A stretch of DNA of 36,537 nucleotides from Planctomycetota bacterium (GTDB taxonomy: Bacteria > Planctomycetota > Phycisphaerae > WQYP01). Position 1 is the first letter of the stretch, and each line of letters starts with the position of its first letter. Both the position numbers and the translations under genes were made by a program. Where the stretch lies: assembly GCA_021810145.1 (NCBI GenBank), contig JAJZJL010000040.1, forward strand, positions 1-36,537, written 5' to 3'. The notes below the pieces were generated by a model. It saw nothing but the letters and a program-made list of their open reading frames with translations, was not told the DNA's origin and did no database searches. Shown here in pieces: positions 1 through 8,547 of the stretch.

Positions 1-775
1 GGCTTGCCAGCAGCAGCCCAGCCCCAGCGACGCTAAACAAGACCAGCGATGCTGGCTCAGGCACCGGTGGTGACGCGGCTGAAAGTGTGGCGGCTGAAAA
101 CTGATAAACTGCGCCTGACGGTGCTGCGCCGAATACAAGGCTCACGTTCATTGTGTCCCCAGTGGCCAAATCGAAGGAAACCACATCAGACCAAGTGGTC
201 GCTGTCGGGTTCGAGAACGAAGTACCCCCTACCGTTGTCGCCACACCGGTGCTGTTGATCGTGAAGGTGTCCGTGCTGGTGGTACCAGTGGTAGCAGCGT
301 TACCAGTTTTATTGGCAACCAAATCGGAGTACAGCACCAATTGCTCCGGTCCACCATTGCCGGTGACAGTGAAACTCGCTGTGTAGCCGCCGCTTGGTAT
401 ATTCCAACCATTCTGGTTATAGGTAATATCCGTCTTCTGGAGGCCATTGGTGGCGGTAAATTTCGCATTGAAATAGGGAACTACGTCAGAGCTGGCCACG
501 ACGGGAAATCCGTACATGCCTGAGCCGCCGTTCATTTGCTCCACGGTGGTGGCTTGTCCGTTATTCGTTTGGGTACTTGAAAAATCCGCGTAGTGGTACC
601 AATCTAAGTTGCCTTGGGTAGTGAGATTGACCATTGGGGTTACCGTTGAGGTATTGGTCAAGATGTTTTGGTTTGCGGCGGTGATCGTATCAGCGTGAGC
701 TGATACTGACATGCCTCCCACTGCCAAACCAGCGGCAACCGCCAGCAAGGTTTTGGTGAAAGTACGGTTAATCAT
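1..775 (-). CDS. PEP-CTERM exported protein, 3' end beyond window
   Basis: Reading leftwards from an ATG at 775 gives 258 codons still open at the window edge. The protein begins with a basic start and a hydrophobic signal segment ending near AHA-DT (about residues 8-29). It continues as a Ser/Thr/Asn/Gly-rich secreted body, and near residues 238-258 carries VPEPAS followed by a hydrophobic stretch, the PEP-CTERM sorting signal. In this family the signal is recognised by an exosortase and the protein ends on or outside the envelope; only the final basic residues are missing here. A strong GGAGGAG ribosome site sits 6 bases before the ATG. Function beyond export is unknown. The gene faces away from the carbohydrate genes and has its own long leader. 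Confidence 0.85.
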   Translation of the reverse strand, partial: MINRTFTKTLLAVAAGLAVGGMSVSAHADTITAANQNILTNTSTVTPMVNLTTQGNLDWYHYADFSSTQTNNGQATTVEQMNGGSGMYGFPVVASSDVVPYFNAKFTATNGLQKTDITYNQNGWNIPSGGYTASFTVTGNGGPEQLVLYSDLVANKTGNAATTGTTSTDTFTINSTGVATTVGGTSFSNPTATTWSDVVSFDLATGDTMNVSLVFGAAPSGAVYQFSAATLSAASPPVPEPASLVLFSVAGAGLLLAS

Positions 776-1042
776 AGAGACTCCTCCAATTGCGCGAGCG
801 AAGCCAAATAATCAGCCTTCGGCTCGTTGCACTGAAAATTTCAGACACCACAGCGGACCAGACACCTTGCCTGGCCTTTAAAGCACTGTAGAGCTGACGA
901 AGGTCCCGGAGCACGCGCTCCAGCGACACATAGGTATAGCTGCATGCCACAAGCGGGAAACCCAGTTCCTTAGAACACGTCCGTTCTTATCCGAGAACTT
1001 GAGTGTCATCGCTTGACTGCATTAATCAAACTCAACGAGTTA
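776..1042 (-). other. Hairpin-rich leader of the PEP-CTERM gene
   Basis: This untranslated stretch lies between a candidate promoter and the PEP-CTERM start. On the minus strand it holds several short inverted repeats: GAGC-GCGT-GCTC (909-920), CCAG..CTGG, CTGAA-ATT-TTCAG and AGCC-GAA-GGCT. It does not match the leader shared by the genes at 4990 and 30644. A 60-codon frame (768-950) overlaps it but has no ribosome site and no recognisable content. A regulatory leader is plausible but unproven. Confidence 0.3.
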
Positions 1043-1070
1043 AGTATAGCGCCTTTAATTGTTGATACAA
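1043..1070 (-). promoter_or_regulatory. Candidate sigma70-type promoter for the PEP-CTERM gene
   Basis: On the minus strand TTGTAT (1065-1070) and TATACT (1043-1048) are separated by 16 bases, inside the most AT-rich stretch nearby. It would give a leader of about 260 bases. Bacterial promoter consensus is established knowledge; use in this organism is inference. Confidence 0.4.
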
Positions 1071-1147
1071 TAGATGTTTTATAAAATGTTTTTGCTTTTT
1101 TATAAATCTCTTAACACTGTAAAAAAACGGTATTGAATATTACTGTG

Positions 1148-1627
1148 TTAAGTAGAATCACGGAATTTAAGGTCAAAGTTCGTTTTGCAGAACGGACAGC
1201 ATCCAGTGGATCGTATCAACCACGGCTGGATCGCTCGCAGTGCCGCTTCCCACGTCACACCGGAAGTTTGTTTTGAGCGCAGGAAGATCAACTGCACAAA
1301 CAGAATAGGCCACGCACGACAGCACCAGATGATGGTTGAACCCTCTGCATGATCGACCTGCGTAATGGTCAAAGCCGAAATCAGTTTTATCACGCTGGAA
1401 AAGTTGTTCGATGGCGTTCCGCCGATCCATCCACCACCGAAGAAGAGCACCATGGCCGGCCGTGAATCGCTCGCCCGCCATGCCGACGGGTCAAAAATGA
1501 ACAGGCGGAGTTTCTGTTGCGGCGTCGTTTTATACACGATGGATGTTGTCGGGACGAGCTTTGCCGGCGATAGTGCCGCTTTCGCTAAGCCGGGCATTAA
1601 ACCGGCCAGCGGAAAGCACACCACCAT
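1148..1627 (-). pseudogene. Remnant of an exported alpha/beta-hydrolase (carboxylesterase type)
   Basis: The first 75 or so residues read well as the start of a secreted esterase: a hydrophobic leader, then VYKTTPQQKLRLFIF, a strand-forming sequence, then RPAMVLFFGGGWIGG. The last is the oxyanion-hole glycine motif (HGGGW in relatives) of BD-FAE-like carboxylesterases. After that the frame turns into Cys/Trp-rich sequence with no GxSxG nucleophile elbow, and the protein stops at 159 residues against 270-320 expected. A sensible-looking tail (DPAVVDTIHWMLSVL) appears in another frame, which suggests an internal deletion plus a frameshift. It lies 22 bases after the AraC gene on the same strand, so it was probably its operon partner, removing acetyl or other ester groups. 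Confidence 0.55.
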
Positions 1628-1649
1628 CGCCGATGCGTGATTTGTAGGC

Positions 1650-2960
1650 TTATATACCGTTGATGTCCAGGCCGGACTTTAAGCGTTTTCGAAAAGCGCG
1701 CGGAGTATATCCGGTGGCTGACCGAAAAAAGGTCGCCAAGTACTGGGCGGAAGAAAAGCCGGCGGCAACGTCGATTGAACGCATGGTCATGTCCGTGGTC
1801 AGCAGTCTTTTGATAAGCTGCAGTCGAAAACGATGTATTTCGTCCTGGGGAGAGCGTCCCAGTATTCTGCGAAAGTCGCGCTCAAGTTTCCGGCGGTTTA
1901 CCGGCACGGCGCGCAAGAGGGTTTTCACATTTATGCCGTTACGTATGTTGTCGCGAATATAACGAATGGCGGCCGCTACCCCGGGATCTGATACGGCCAG
2001 AATATCCGAGGAAATGCGAACTTGAACATCAACCGGCTCAATAAGCGCCGGTTTGCGAATGGATCGCTTTTTACCCAGCAAAAGATGGCCGACTCTTACC
2101 GCTTCACTGCCAACCCGGGAAAAGTCCTGATTGATGCTCGATAACGGCGGATTGCCATATTCGCAAAGAGCGGGATCGTTATCCACAGCCAGAATGGCTA
2201 TTTCTTCGGGAATATGGATTCCACGTTCAAACGCGGCATGGGCCACAAGCAACCCCCAACTGTCGCGTGCAGCCATGATGGCAACTGGCTTCGGCAGTGA
2301 TTCCAACCAATCGCCAATGGCGTCGAGTTGATCATATTCCACCGTTGCGTTCGGAATAATGGTGTGGCAGCTAAATGATTCAAAACTCCAGGGACATGTA
2401 CCGGTTGGTCCGGCAGACAAATTGCCGGTTTCCGCCAGGCGGTTCCTGAATCCATTCATGCGGTCGGTGACAAATGTATATTCAAAGCTCCCCAGGAACG
2501 CAAAATGCGTGAATCCGCGATCTATAAAGTGCTCGGCTCCCATGCGCCCGATGGCCACATCATTGGTGTTGATGGCAATAAAGTCGTTCCATTTTCCGTC
2601 GTTGTATATTTCCACAACCGGCACATCGAAGTTCTTCAAGAATACGGCGAGTTTTGGTTCTTCGATTCGCGCAATAACAAGATCCGGTTGCCACCGTTTT
2701 AAATCGGAAAACAGCCGATCCAATGCCGGCCCGCGCGGGCTGCCGCCATGAATACTGAATACCCAGGGCAATTTGGCGGGGGAAGTGGCATGGTGGGCCG
2801 CTTTTATGCCGGCTGCCGCCGACAAGTTGTGCGGGAAAATCGTCTTCTGTATGCCCATAAGTATGCAGCGCGCGTAGTAATGTTCAAGCGGCAGAATAAT
2901 GGAAACCCGCACGGCCGCATGCACCGATGGCATTATGTTGGATTGTTTTTGATTAATCAT
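1650..2960 (-). CDS. XylR-type AraC family regulator (sugar-binding domain + AraC HTH)
   Basis: This is a 436-residue transcription regulator. Residues about 17-290 form a LacI/periplasmic-binding-like sensor, with VRVSIILPLEHYYARCI at the start, AVDNDPALCEYGNPPLSSI near the end and no N-terminal LacI helix-turn-helix. Residues about 330-430 are two AraC helix-turn-helix motifs (NVKTLLRAVPVNRRKLERDF and AAGFSSAQYLATFFR). This is the architecture of E. coli XylR, which activates pentose genes on sugar binding. The start shown has no clear ribosome site; an internal ATG (residue 10, MPSVHAAV) would fit the family equally well. It follows the broken GH30-like gene by 37 bases on the same strand, so it probably controls glycosidase genes nearby. 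Confidence 0.85.
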   Translation of the reverse strand: MINQKQSNIMPSVHAAVRVSIILPLEHYYARCILMGIQKTIFPHNLSAAAGIKAAHHATSPAKLPWVFSIHGGSPRGPALDRLFSDLKRWQPDLVIARIEEPKLAVFLKNFDVPVVEIYNDGKWNDFIAINTNDVAIGRMGAEHFIDRGFTHFAFLGSFEYTFVTDRMNGFRNRLAETGNLSAGPTGTCPWSFESFSCHTIIPNATVEYDQLDAIGDWLESLPKPVAIMAARDSWGLLVAHAAFERGIHIPEEIAILAVDNDPALCEYGNPPLSSINQDFSRVGSEAVRVGHLLLGKKRSIRKPALIEPVDVQVRISSDILAVSDPGVAAAIRYIRDNIRNGINVKTLLRAVPVNRRKLERDFRRILGRSPQDEIHRFRLQLIKRLLTTDMTMRSIDVAAGFSSAQYLATFFRSATGYTPRAFRKRLKSGLDINGI

Positions 2961-2997
2961 TAAACACCATTATAACCACTTTGCGACAAACGGGGCG

Positions 2998-4424
2998 TCA
3001 GTGCGGGCTGCAATCATCAATGACAAATGTCGTCGTGGAACGCGCCGGCAGCGTAACGCCCAGGCGATTGCCCGACAGCCTTGGCGCGGAGACAGACGTT
3101 AAATTGCACGCCGGTGAAGTCACATAGGCCTGAACACGTCCCGCGATTAAACCAAATCCAGTGAGATCAAACGTCATCGGTCGTACATGCCATTGCGCGT
3201 TAACCGACACAATGACCAGTCGATGCGCCACCGGGTCATAGCCTGCAATGCTCTTGGCATCGCTGATATCAATAAAGCGGAATCCGGGCCGGATAAATCG
3301 GCTGAAGTTGGCCATGACAAAATACTTTTTGTTCACGATGTAGCGTGTTTGTCGGCCATTTTCAACATTGCTGAAAAATCCCCACCCGCCACCGCCGTCC
3401 ACCGCCTGCCAATATACCCATGCCAATGGTCGCAAGCCGCGGATATCTTCAACTATTCTCCGGGCCATGGTCATTCCTGTCGGGTCTCCATCTCCATACT
3501 CCGACATCCAGAGCCGCTTGCCATGCTTTGCGGCAAATCTGCTGAGCTCGCGGCGTGTGGTCCCGTTGTTGCTGTGTGTGCCAATCTGATAAAGTTCGTT
3601 CAATGCCTGAGCATCGTAGGACTGAACCGACGCAAGTGTATCGTCGATGCTGTTATCATCTGGAGCCGCGATTCACATGGTCAGGCCGCGAACGCGCATC
3701 GCTTTCGCCAGCATCGGAATAATGCGGTTTTGCTCGGCATTGCCGATATGGCAACCCTCCTGCGGTCCGCCGAACTTCCACCACATTGAGGTTGGCTCGT
3801 TAAAGGCCTCAAGTGTTTGGAACCGAATTTCCCATGTGCGGGCGAAATGCTGCACGACATCCGCCAGGTAGTCCACAAATGGCTGAAATTGAGAAACTTT
3901 CAGATTATTGCCGCCGGCTTTACTTCCGGTGACACCGCCGCTGACGGTCATGTAATACGGTGGCGAATTGGAGAATGCCTGAATGTGCGTAACACCCATG
4001 GACATGCACTCCCGCAGGATCAGTCGCTGCCGATGGTCCGCCCGCCAGTCAAACTTGCCCGGCAGAGATTATAGCCGGGAATTGCCGCGCGATACGTGAG
4101 ATAATGGTAACGCGGATTCTCTCCGCCGCCGATATTATACCGCGCCACGGTGAGCCCCAGCCCCAAACTTGGGTGAAATATTCTGGTGAGATAATCGTGC
4201 CGAATTTCGGCGGAAAACCCTCCCACAACGTGCCCCCACCACGCAATACTTGTGCCCCAACCCTCAAATGTCTGATACACCATGCGTGGGTTGACCTCAA
4301 CCAATTTGCCGGCCGGTGAAGCAATCGCATCGCGCCCAACTGCCGTTGCGGCTGTTACCGCCGCGCATAGCAAACTCCGCCGCGTAATAACGTCCGCAGG
4401 TTTGAAAGATATGTCTGAGTTCAT
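2998..4424 (-). pseudogene. GH30-like exported glycosidase, broken by frameshift and in-frame TGA
   Basis: Three consecutive pieces together make one GH30-family protein of about 475 codons, the normal length. The N-terminal piece has a Tat-like leader (TRRSLLCAA) and VYQTFEGWGTSIAWWG. Near 4062-4072 one base appears lost; after the shift the frame resumes as PGKFDWRADHRQR and AFSNSPPYYMTVSG. A TGA at 3673-3675 then interrupts GLTM*IAAPDDNSIDDT, and the same frame continues to 2998. Both candidate catalytic glutamates survive: FNEPTSMWW (acid/base) and WMSEYGDGD (nucleophile). GH30 enzymes include beta-1,6-galactanases, glucanases and xylanases; the exact substrate cannot be read here. Either the gene died recently, or the two lesions are assembly errors. 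Confidence 0.75.
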
Positions 4425-4576
4425 CGGTCACCCCCGGATTAATTTATCGTATGTTACGCCTGGCTGCGAGAAAAGTCTTGCAGCCACGAATACTCCATCT
4501 AGAAATCAACCAATCGTCTGCCCTGATTGTAAAAGAATTCCGGTGCTACAACAGCGTTTGTGCAGTATGTCCGCAT

Positions 4577-4600
4577 GATGATGTCCATGCAATGACCGTT
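4577..4600 (+). repeat. Short partial copy of the dispersed TCCATGC motif
   Basis: GATGATGTCCATGCAATGACC resembles the first half of the motif at 4652-4688, with two bases fewer before GTCCATGC. It lies 75 bases upstream of that copy, in the gap between the GH30-like remnant and the prepilin gene. It could be a second degenerate binding site. Confidence 0.3.
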
Positions 4601-4651
4601 CTAAACATTATCATCGAGCCAGAAGGGGGGTAAAACAAGACGGAAATGGCC

Positions 4652-4688
4652 GATGATTTGTCCATGCGGATCATCGAAAAAGCTATTG
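4652..4688 (+). repeat. Dispersed 37-bp intergenic motif, copy A
   Basis: The motif starts GATGATTTGTCCATGC and ends ATCATCGAAAAAGCTATTG. It aligns without gaps to copies at 21456-21492 and 30213-30249 (about 29 of 37 positions identical to the latter), and partly to 35907-35940. All are intergenic. In this copy the flanks GATGAT and ATCATC form an inverted repeat. It lies 228 bases upstream of the GH30-like start (minus) and 300 upstream of the prepilin start (plus), so it could serve either. Weaker similarity to the 21456 copy continues downstream to about 4723. Confidence 0.55.
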
Positions 4689-4842
4689 TAACGGGCGGCT
4701 GTAAAGCTAAACTTATTAACAGAGGTGTTGGTTCAGCGTTTGTTTTGCAGCTTGTCGCCGATAGAGCCAGAAAGCCTGTCAGAATTTGATGGAATCTATG
4801 GCACAGCACAAAAAGAATGCTGACGCACGATAATCGCGGTTT

Positions 4843-4949
4843 GTTCTGTTGGACTTGACGTAAAGTCCCATCGATCCGAAACAGAACGGCCATGCCTCGT
4901 TTTTCGTCTGCCGCAGCTTGCGGTAAACCGAGTCCGCCCGGTTGGCGGA
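4843..4949 (+). ncRNA. Structured leader RNA of the prepilin gene (three-hairpin element)
   Basis: Three strong helices are visible. P1 pairs GTTCTGTT (4843-4850) with AACAGAAC (4880-4887) and stacks directly on P2, GGACTT (4851-4856) with AAGTCC (4863-4868). H2 is CCGCA-GCT-TGCGG (4911-4923). H3 is TCCGCC-CGGTT-GGCGGA (4933-4949). The linker ACCG (4927-4930) can also pair with the H3 loop CGGT. The element recurs before the PEP-CTERM gene at 30644 with compensating or wobble changes, and the ribosome site follows at 4978. A cis-acting leader or riboswitch is inferred; it is not a family I recognise. Confidence 0.5.
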
Positions 4950-4989
4950 TGATGTCATTGCTCGAACTGAGAGCAAAAGGAGTGTTGTT

Positions 4990-6039
4990 ATGGAAACCAC
5001 CAACCACACCCATACATTGACCCTTAATCCCATCGCCTCACCTATCGCGGCAGATGTGAAGTGTTCTGTGATTAACAAACGGCGGGGCAATGCCTTTACG
5101 CTTATCGAGTTGCTGGTTGTCATCAGCATTATCGCCCTGCTCATTTCTCTGCTGTTGCCAGCCTTGGCACGTGCAAAGATTCTGGCAGGCCGGATTCAGT
5201 GTGCTTCCAACCTGCATCAGATCGGCATAGCGATGCAGGAATATGCCAATGAATTTGGTATGTATCCGCCGGGTGAGACGGAAACTTACCCCATGGGTGC
5301 TTTTGGTATGGGCAGCTTTAGTAGTAGTAATCCAGATTTTCCCGGATGGGGTCTGGCGTTGCTTTATTACGATTCCTACGGCAGTCTGCACGGTGGGTTT
5401 GCGATGACCAATGTTCGCCCCGGAATTCTCAGCCCCACGCCAACCGGCATATCCCTGTTGTTTTCGCCGGAACCCGGGATGGCCAGCATGGCCAATGAAA
5501 TCAACGCGGGTAACTGGACCACTAATGGCCAGCACATGTTGTGGAAATGGAATTTCATCGCCGGTTATTGCTATTGGGTTGATCGCGGTACGGGCGGAAC
5601 CAACCAAAGTGCGAGTTACAGCTCCGGTTCTCCTCAAAAGGGCGAAGTAACTGGTTACAGTCCAGCGTATGACTGGTACTCTATCTCAACCGGAGGCCAT
5701 CCGCCATATCCAATCACCGATGAGTATTTCAACGCCCATACGAATCACATGCCGGCCGAGAATCAGAACTCCAATCCAGGATCGCTTCTCTGTTCCGACC
5801 TTGCAGTTACAACGGGGCCGTTTGAGCCGTACCAGGGTTTTAATAGCGCTTATGGTGCCTACGGCCACTATGCCGGAACCATGGCCATGTCGAATCATGT
5901 GGATACCCCGAATAATAACTGGCTGCCGGACGGTGTTCACGACCTGTACAATGATGCCTCCGTATCCTGGGATCCCATCGGTCAGGCGAAGGTGCATTAT
6001 TACTTCGGTGCGGGAAGCGCTCGTTACTACATGTGGTAA
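4990..6039 (+). CDS. Type II/IV prepilin-like protein (planctomycete pseudopilin type)
   Basis: This is a 350-residue protein. Residues 31-60 carry the class III signal: basic RRGNA then [21 protein letters not shown]36 would be the new N-terminus and E40 the conserved Glu at +5; Ala, not the usual Gly, precedes the cleavage point. A prepilin peptidase would remove the unusually long 35-residue leader and methylate F36. The C-terminal part is a Gly/Tyr/Trp-rich globular domain resembling the large pseudopilin families of planctomycetes and verrucomicrobia, whose roles are mostly unknown. The start at 4990 is chosen because AAGGAG (4977-4982) lies 7 bases upstream; an upstream ATG at 4942 falls inside the leader's third hairpin. 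Confidence 0.85.
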   Translation: METTNHTHTLTLNPIASPIAADVKCSVINKRRGNAFTLIELLVVISIIALLISLLLPALARAKILAGRIQCASNLHQIGIAMQEYANEFGMYPPGETETYPMGAFGMGSFSSSNPDFPGWGLALLYYDSYGSLHGGFAMTNVRPGILSPTPTGISLLFSPEPGMASMANEINAGNWTTNGQHMLWKWNFIAGYCYWVDRGTGGTNQSASYSSGSPQKGEVTGYSPAYDWYSISTGGHPPYPITDEYFNAHTNHMPAENQNSNPGSLLCSDLAVTTGPFEPYQGFNSAYGAYGHYAGTMAMSNHVDTPNNNWLPDGVHDLYNDASVSWDPIGQAKVHYYFGAGSARYYMW

Positions 6040-6677
6040 GCTTAAGGCTTGCGCCAGTTGCTGACGTGCAGCGGCACTGGTGCAAGCCAATCTGAGGAAG
6101 CAGGCTATCGGCCCGGCCAGAACAGGAGCAAAGCGTTCAGCACAATGTCAGATCATCTTCTGCAATGTCGAGTGTTGATACGTGCGGCGTTTATTCTCCG
6201 GTTAAGCCAATGTAATCAATGGTGATTGAGGCACCGTGTCACGCCGAGTGGTGGTTTTGTGCAATATTGCTTCCTGGAAACGCCACTACAAAATAATTTG
6301 CAGTTTGTTTGTGGTCTCGCTCAGTGAGGTACTTCGCTGTTGTTGGGGCAGTAGCGTTCAGACTAGCGTGGAAGCATCTTTTCCATGGATATTTTAACAA
6401 TGCAAATTAAATCTACTGAACAACTAATTTTCACCTGTTGTTGTCGCTGGCCGATGGTCAGCATGCGTTCCAGCGTTACACAACTTGCGGTGTCTCGCAA
6501 ATCTATTTAGCTATTGGAATGAACAATAATATAAACCTGATAATCGTAAAATTGCATCGCGCCAACGATCTCAATGGCAAATTTTTCCTGAATGTATTGA
6601 AGTGTGACGAAAAGGAAAATTTATTCGGCATATTTCCGCGAAGGGGCTAACGGAGAGGTACACGTAAGGAGTTACGA
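6040..6677 (+). other. Intergenic region before the esterase gene
   Basis: I see no gene here. The first half has ordinary composition; 6290-6650 is AT-rich. A 70-codon frame at 6438-6650 has no ribosome site or recognisable motif and is treated as chance. TTGCG-GTGTCT-CGCAA (around 6484-6500) is a modest hairpin. The only useful signal is a possible promoter at 6597-6625. Confidence 0.5.
6597..6625 (+). promoter_or_regulatory. Candidate promoter for the esterase/GH31 run
   Basis: TTGAAG (6597-6602) and TTTATT (6620-6625) are separated by 17 bases, about 50 bases before the start codon at 6678. This is a fair but not strong sigma70-type match, supported only by position and AT content. Confidence 0.3.
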
Positions 6678-8237
6678 ATGCTACACAACCGGGCCGCATC
6701 ATCCGTAGTTGCAATATGCGCCTTGACCTTGGCATTGGCCGCCGGCGGTCCTCTGATGGCGTCGGTCAAACTGGCAAGTATTTTTTCTGACAATATGGTA
6801 CTGCAGCGGGAGATGCCAATCCCTGTGTGGGGATGGGCGGACCCTGGTGAGAAAGTCAAAGTAACTTTTGCGGGCCGCAGTCAGATGGTTGCTGCCGATG
6901 CTCACGGCAATTGGATGATTAAATTACCTGCAATGAAAGCTGACGCCGTCGGTCGCAAACTGGTGGTGCAGGGTAGCAATCGCATTGTTATTCATAATGT
7001 GCTGGTCGGTGAGGTGTGGCTCTGTTCCGGGCAATCGAATATGGTTTATCCCGTGCGTGGTTGGAAGCCGGGAAGTACACCGCCAAAAGAGATCACCGGT
7101 GCCCATTATCCACTGATTCGACTCCTTGATGTCAGCCGGTGCATCGCCGCACGACCGCAAAAAACATTCCAAGGGCGATGGGTTGTATGTAGTCCCCATA
7201 CAGTGCCGACATTCAGCGCTGTCGCGTATTATTTTGGCCGTGATTTGTTTAAGAAACTGCATGTTCCGATCGGACTGATTACTTCCGCATGGAGCGGCAC
7301 AACTATTCAGCCATGGACACCGGACAGCGGTTTTGAAGATTCACCGCCGTTATCAACAGAGTTGCAGCAGTACCTCGCGGATCGATCACAACAGCGACAA
7401 CGCATCATTCAGACCGCCGATGAATTATCTGTCTGGCTCAAGCAGGTACGCAAGGCCCAAGCCGCGGACAAGGTGATTCCCCGTCTGCACTTGCACTGGC
7501 GTACCATTGAGTCGTACAGACCACAGGAGAACCCCGCAGTACTGTTTAACGGGATGATTGCGCCGCTGATTCCGTACGCGCTTCGTGGAGTTATCTGGTA
7601 CCAGGGTGAAAATAATCATGGTGATCCTTTATATTATGATCGCTTAACATCCCTAATTTCCTCCTGGCGCACGCATTGGAAAGAGGGAGATTTTCCTTTC
7701 TACATGGTCCAGATTGCCCCGTTCGACTATCACAGCCACGTCAGTCCACCTTTCGTTTGGGCGGCCGAACAGGGCGTGGTCCGAAGCATTCCAAATACCG
7801 GTATTGTGGGAACCATGGATTTGGGCATGCTGCACAATATCCATCCATTTGATAAATGGGATATGGGCCGCCGCCTGACGCTGTGGGCTTTGGCCAAGAC
7901 TTACGATAAACATAACTTGGTTTATTCCGGGCCAATATACAAATCGATGCAAATTAAGCGCAACACGGTGATTGTTCACTTTGATCATACCGGGACCGGC
8001 TTGAAAACCCGCAACGGAAAACCGCTGGATTGTTTTAAAATTGCCGGAAGGGACGGTAAATATGTTTCCGCACGCGCCACGATTGCGGGGGACACGGTTG
8101 TGGTATCAGCCAAAAACGTATCGGTGCCGACGGCTGTGGAATTTGCATGGAGTTATCATGCTCAACCGAATCTGGAGAATAAGGCCGGTCTTCCCGCACT
8201 TCCGTTTGCGACAAATGCAATGGGGGATCCGAAGTAA
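6678..8237 (+). CDS. Sialate O-acetylesterase-like SASA-domain carbohydrate esterase
   Basis: This is a 519-residue exported enzyme that should remove acetyl groups from a glycan. A signal peptide (about residues 8-29) is followed by FSDNMVLQREMPIPVWGWA, the typical start of this family. GQSNM with the nucleophile Ser120, WYQGENN (307-313) and NIHPFDKWDMGRRL with the catalytic His389 follow in order. These are the three signature blocks of the SASA/DUF303 family, placed near CE20 and sialate 9-O-acetylesterases. The name does not imply sialic acid; plant and algal polysaccharide acetyl esters are common substrates. The start has AAGGAG 6 bases upstream. It leads a plus-strand run with the GH31 and GH78-like genes, fitting de-acetylation before glycosidase attack. 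Confidence 0.9.
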   Translation: MLHNRAASSVVAICALTLALAAGGPLMASVKLASIFSDNMVLQREMPIPVWGWADPGEKVKVTFAGRSQMVAADAHGNWMIKLPAMKADAVGRKLVVQGSNRIVIHNVLVGEVWLCSGQSNMVYPVRGWKPGSTPPKEITGAHYPLIRLLDVSRCIAARPQKTFQGRWVVCSPHTVPTFSAVAYYFGRDLFKKLHVPIGLITSAWSGTTIQPWTPDSGFEDSPPLSTELQQYLADRSQQRQRIIQTADELSVWLKQVRKAQAADKVIPRLHLHWRTIESYRPQENPAVLFNGMIAPLIPYALRGVIWYQGENNHGDPLYYDRLTSLISSWRTHWKEGDFPFYMVQIAPFDYHSHVSPPFVWAAEQGVVRSIPNTGIVGTMDLGMLHNIHPFDKWDMGRRLTLWALAKTYDKHNLVYSGPIYKSMQIKRNTVIVHFDHTGTGLKTRNGKPLDCFKIAGRDGKYVSARATIAGDTVVVSAKNVSVPTAVEFAWSYHAQPNLENKAGLPALPFATNAMGDPK

Positions 8238-8547
8238 TGATCTCATACCATTCATCATGCCAAAATATTGGTACATTTTTATTTGAATCATTTGTTACCG
8301 CATGTATTGCTTGGTTTACGCACTGGAGTGCTCTTTAATTCGTCCCAACATAGACTATGCAAGCGGAATATACGGAGTTTGGGCTTTTATCAAAAGGCAG
8401 TGCGGTATAAGGAAATTGAATTACTCAATGTGCATCGGTGTCCAAAGCACGATTGTGGTCTGCTGGAAGCATGGAGTTTCGCTTTAGGCTGAGAAGTCCA
8501 AATACCACATTCGGTGAGTCGCAGTGTAATGTTCATTTAAGGATAAT
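8238..8547 (+). other. Gap between the esterase and GH31 genes
   Basis: This stretch of about 310 bases is richer in A and T than the genes beside it. No convincing coding frame, strong hairpin or copy of the dispersed motifs was found. It may hold the GH31 promoter, but I cannot point to one. Confidence 0.45.

Noticed and set aside
768-950. 60-codon frame overlapping the start of the left PEP-CTERM gene
   Set aside because: It occupies the hairpin-rich leader, has no ribosome site and overlaps the true start.
6438-6650. 70-codon frame before the esterase gene
   Set aside because: No ribosome site, low-complexity Asn/Ile/Leu content in AT-rich DNA; it also overlaps a possible promoter.
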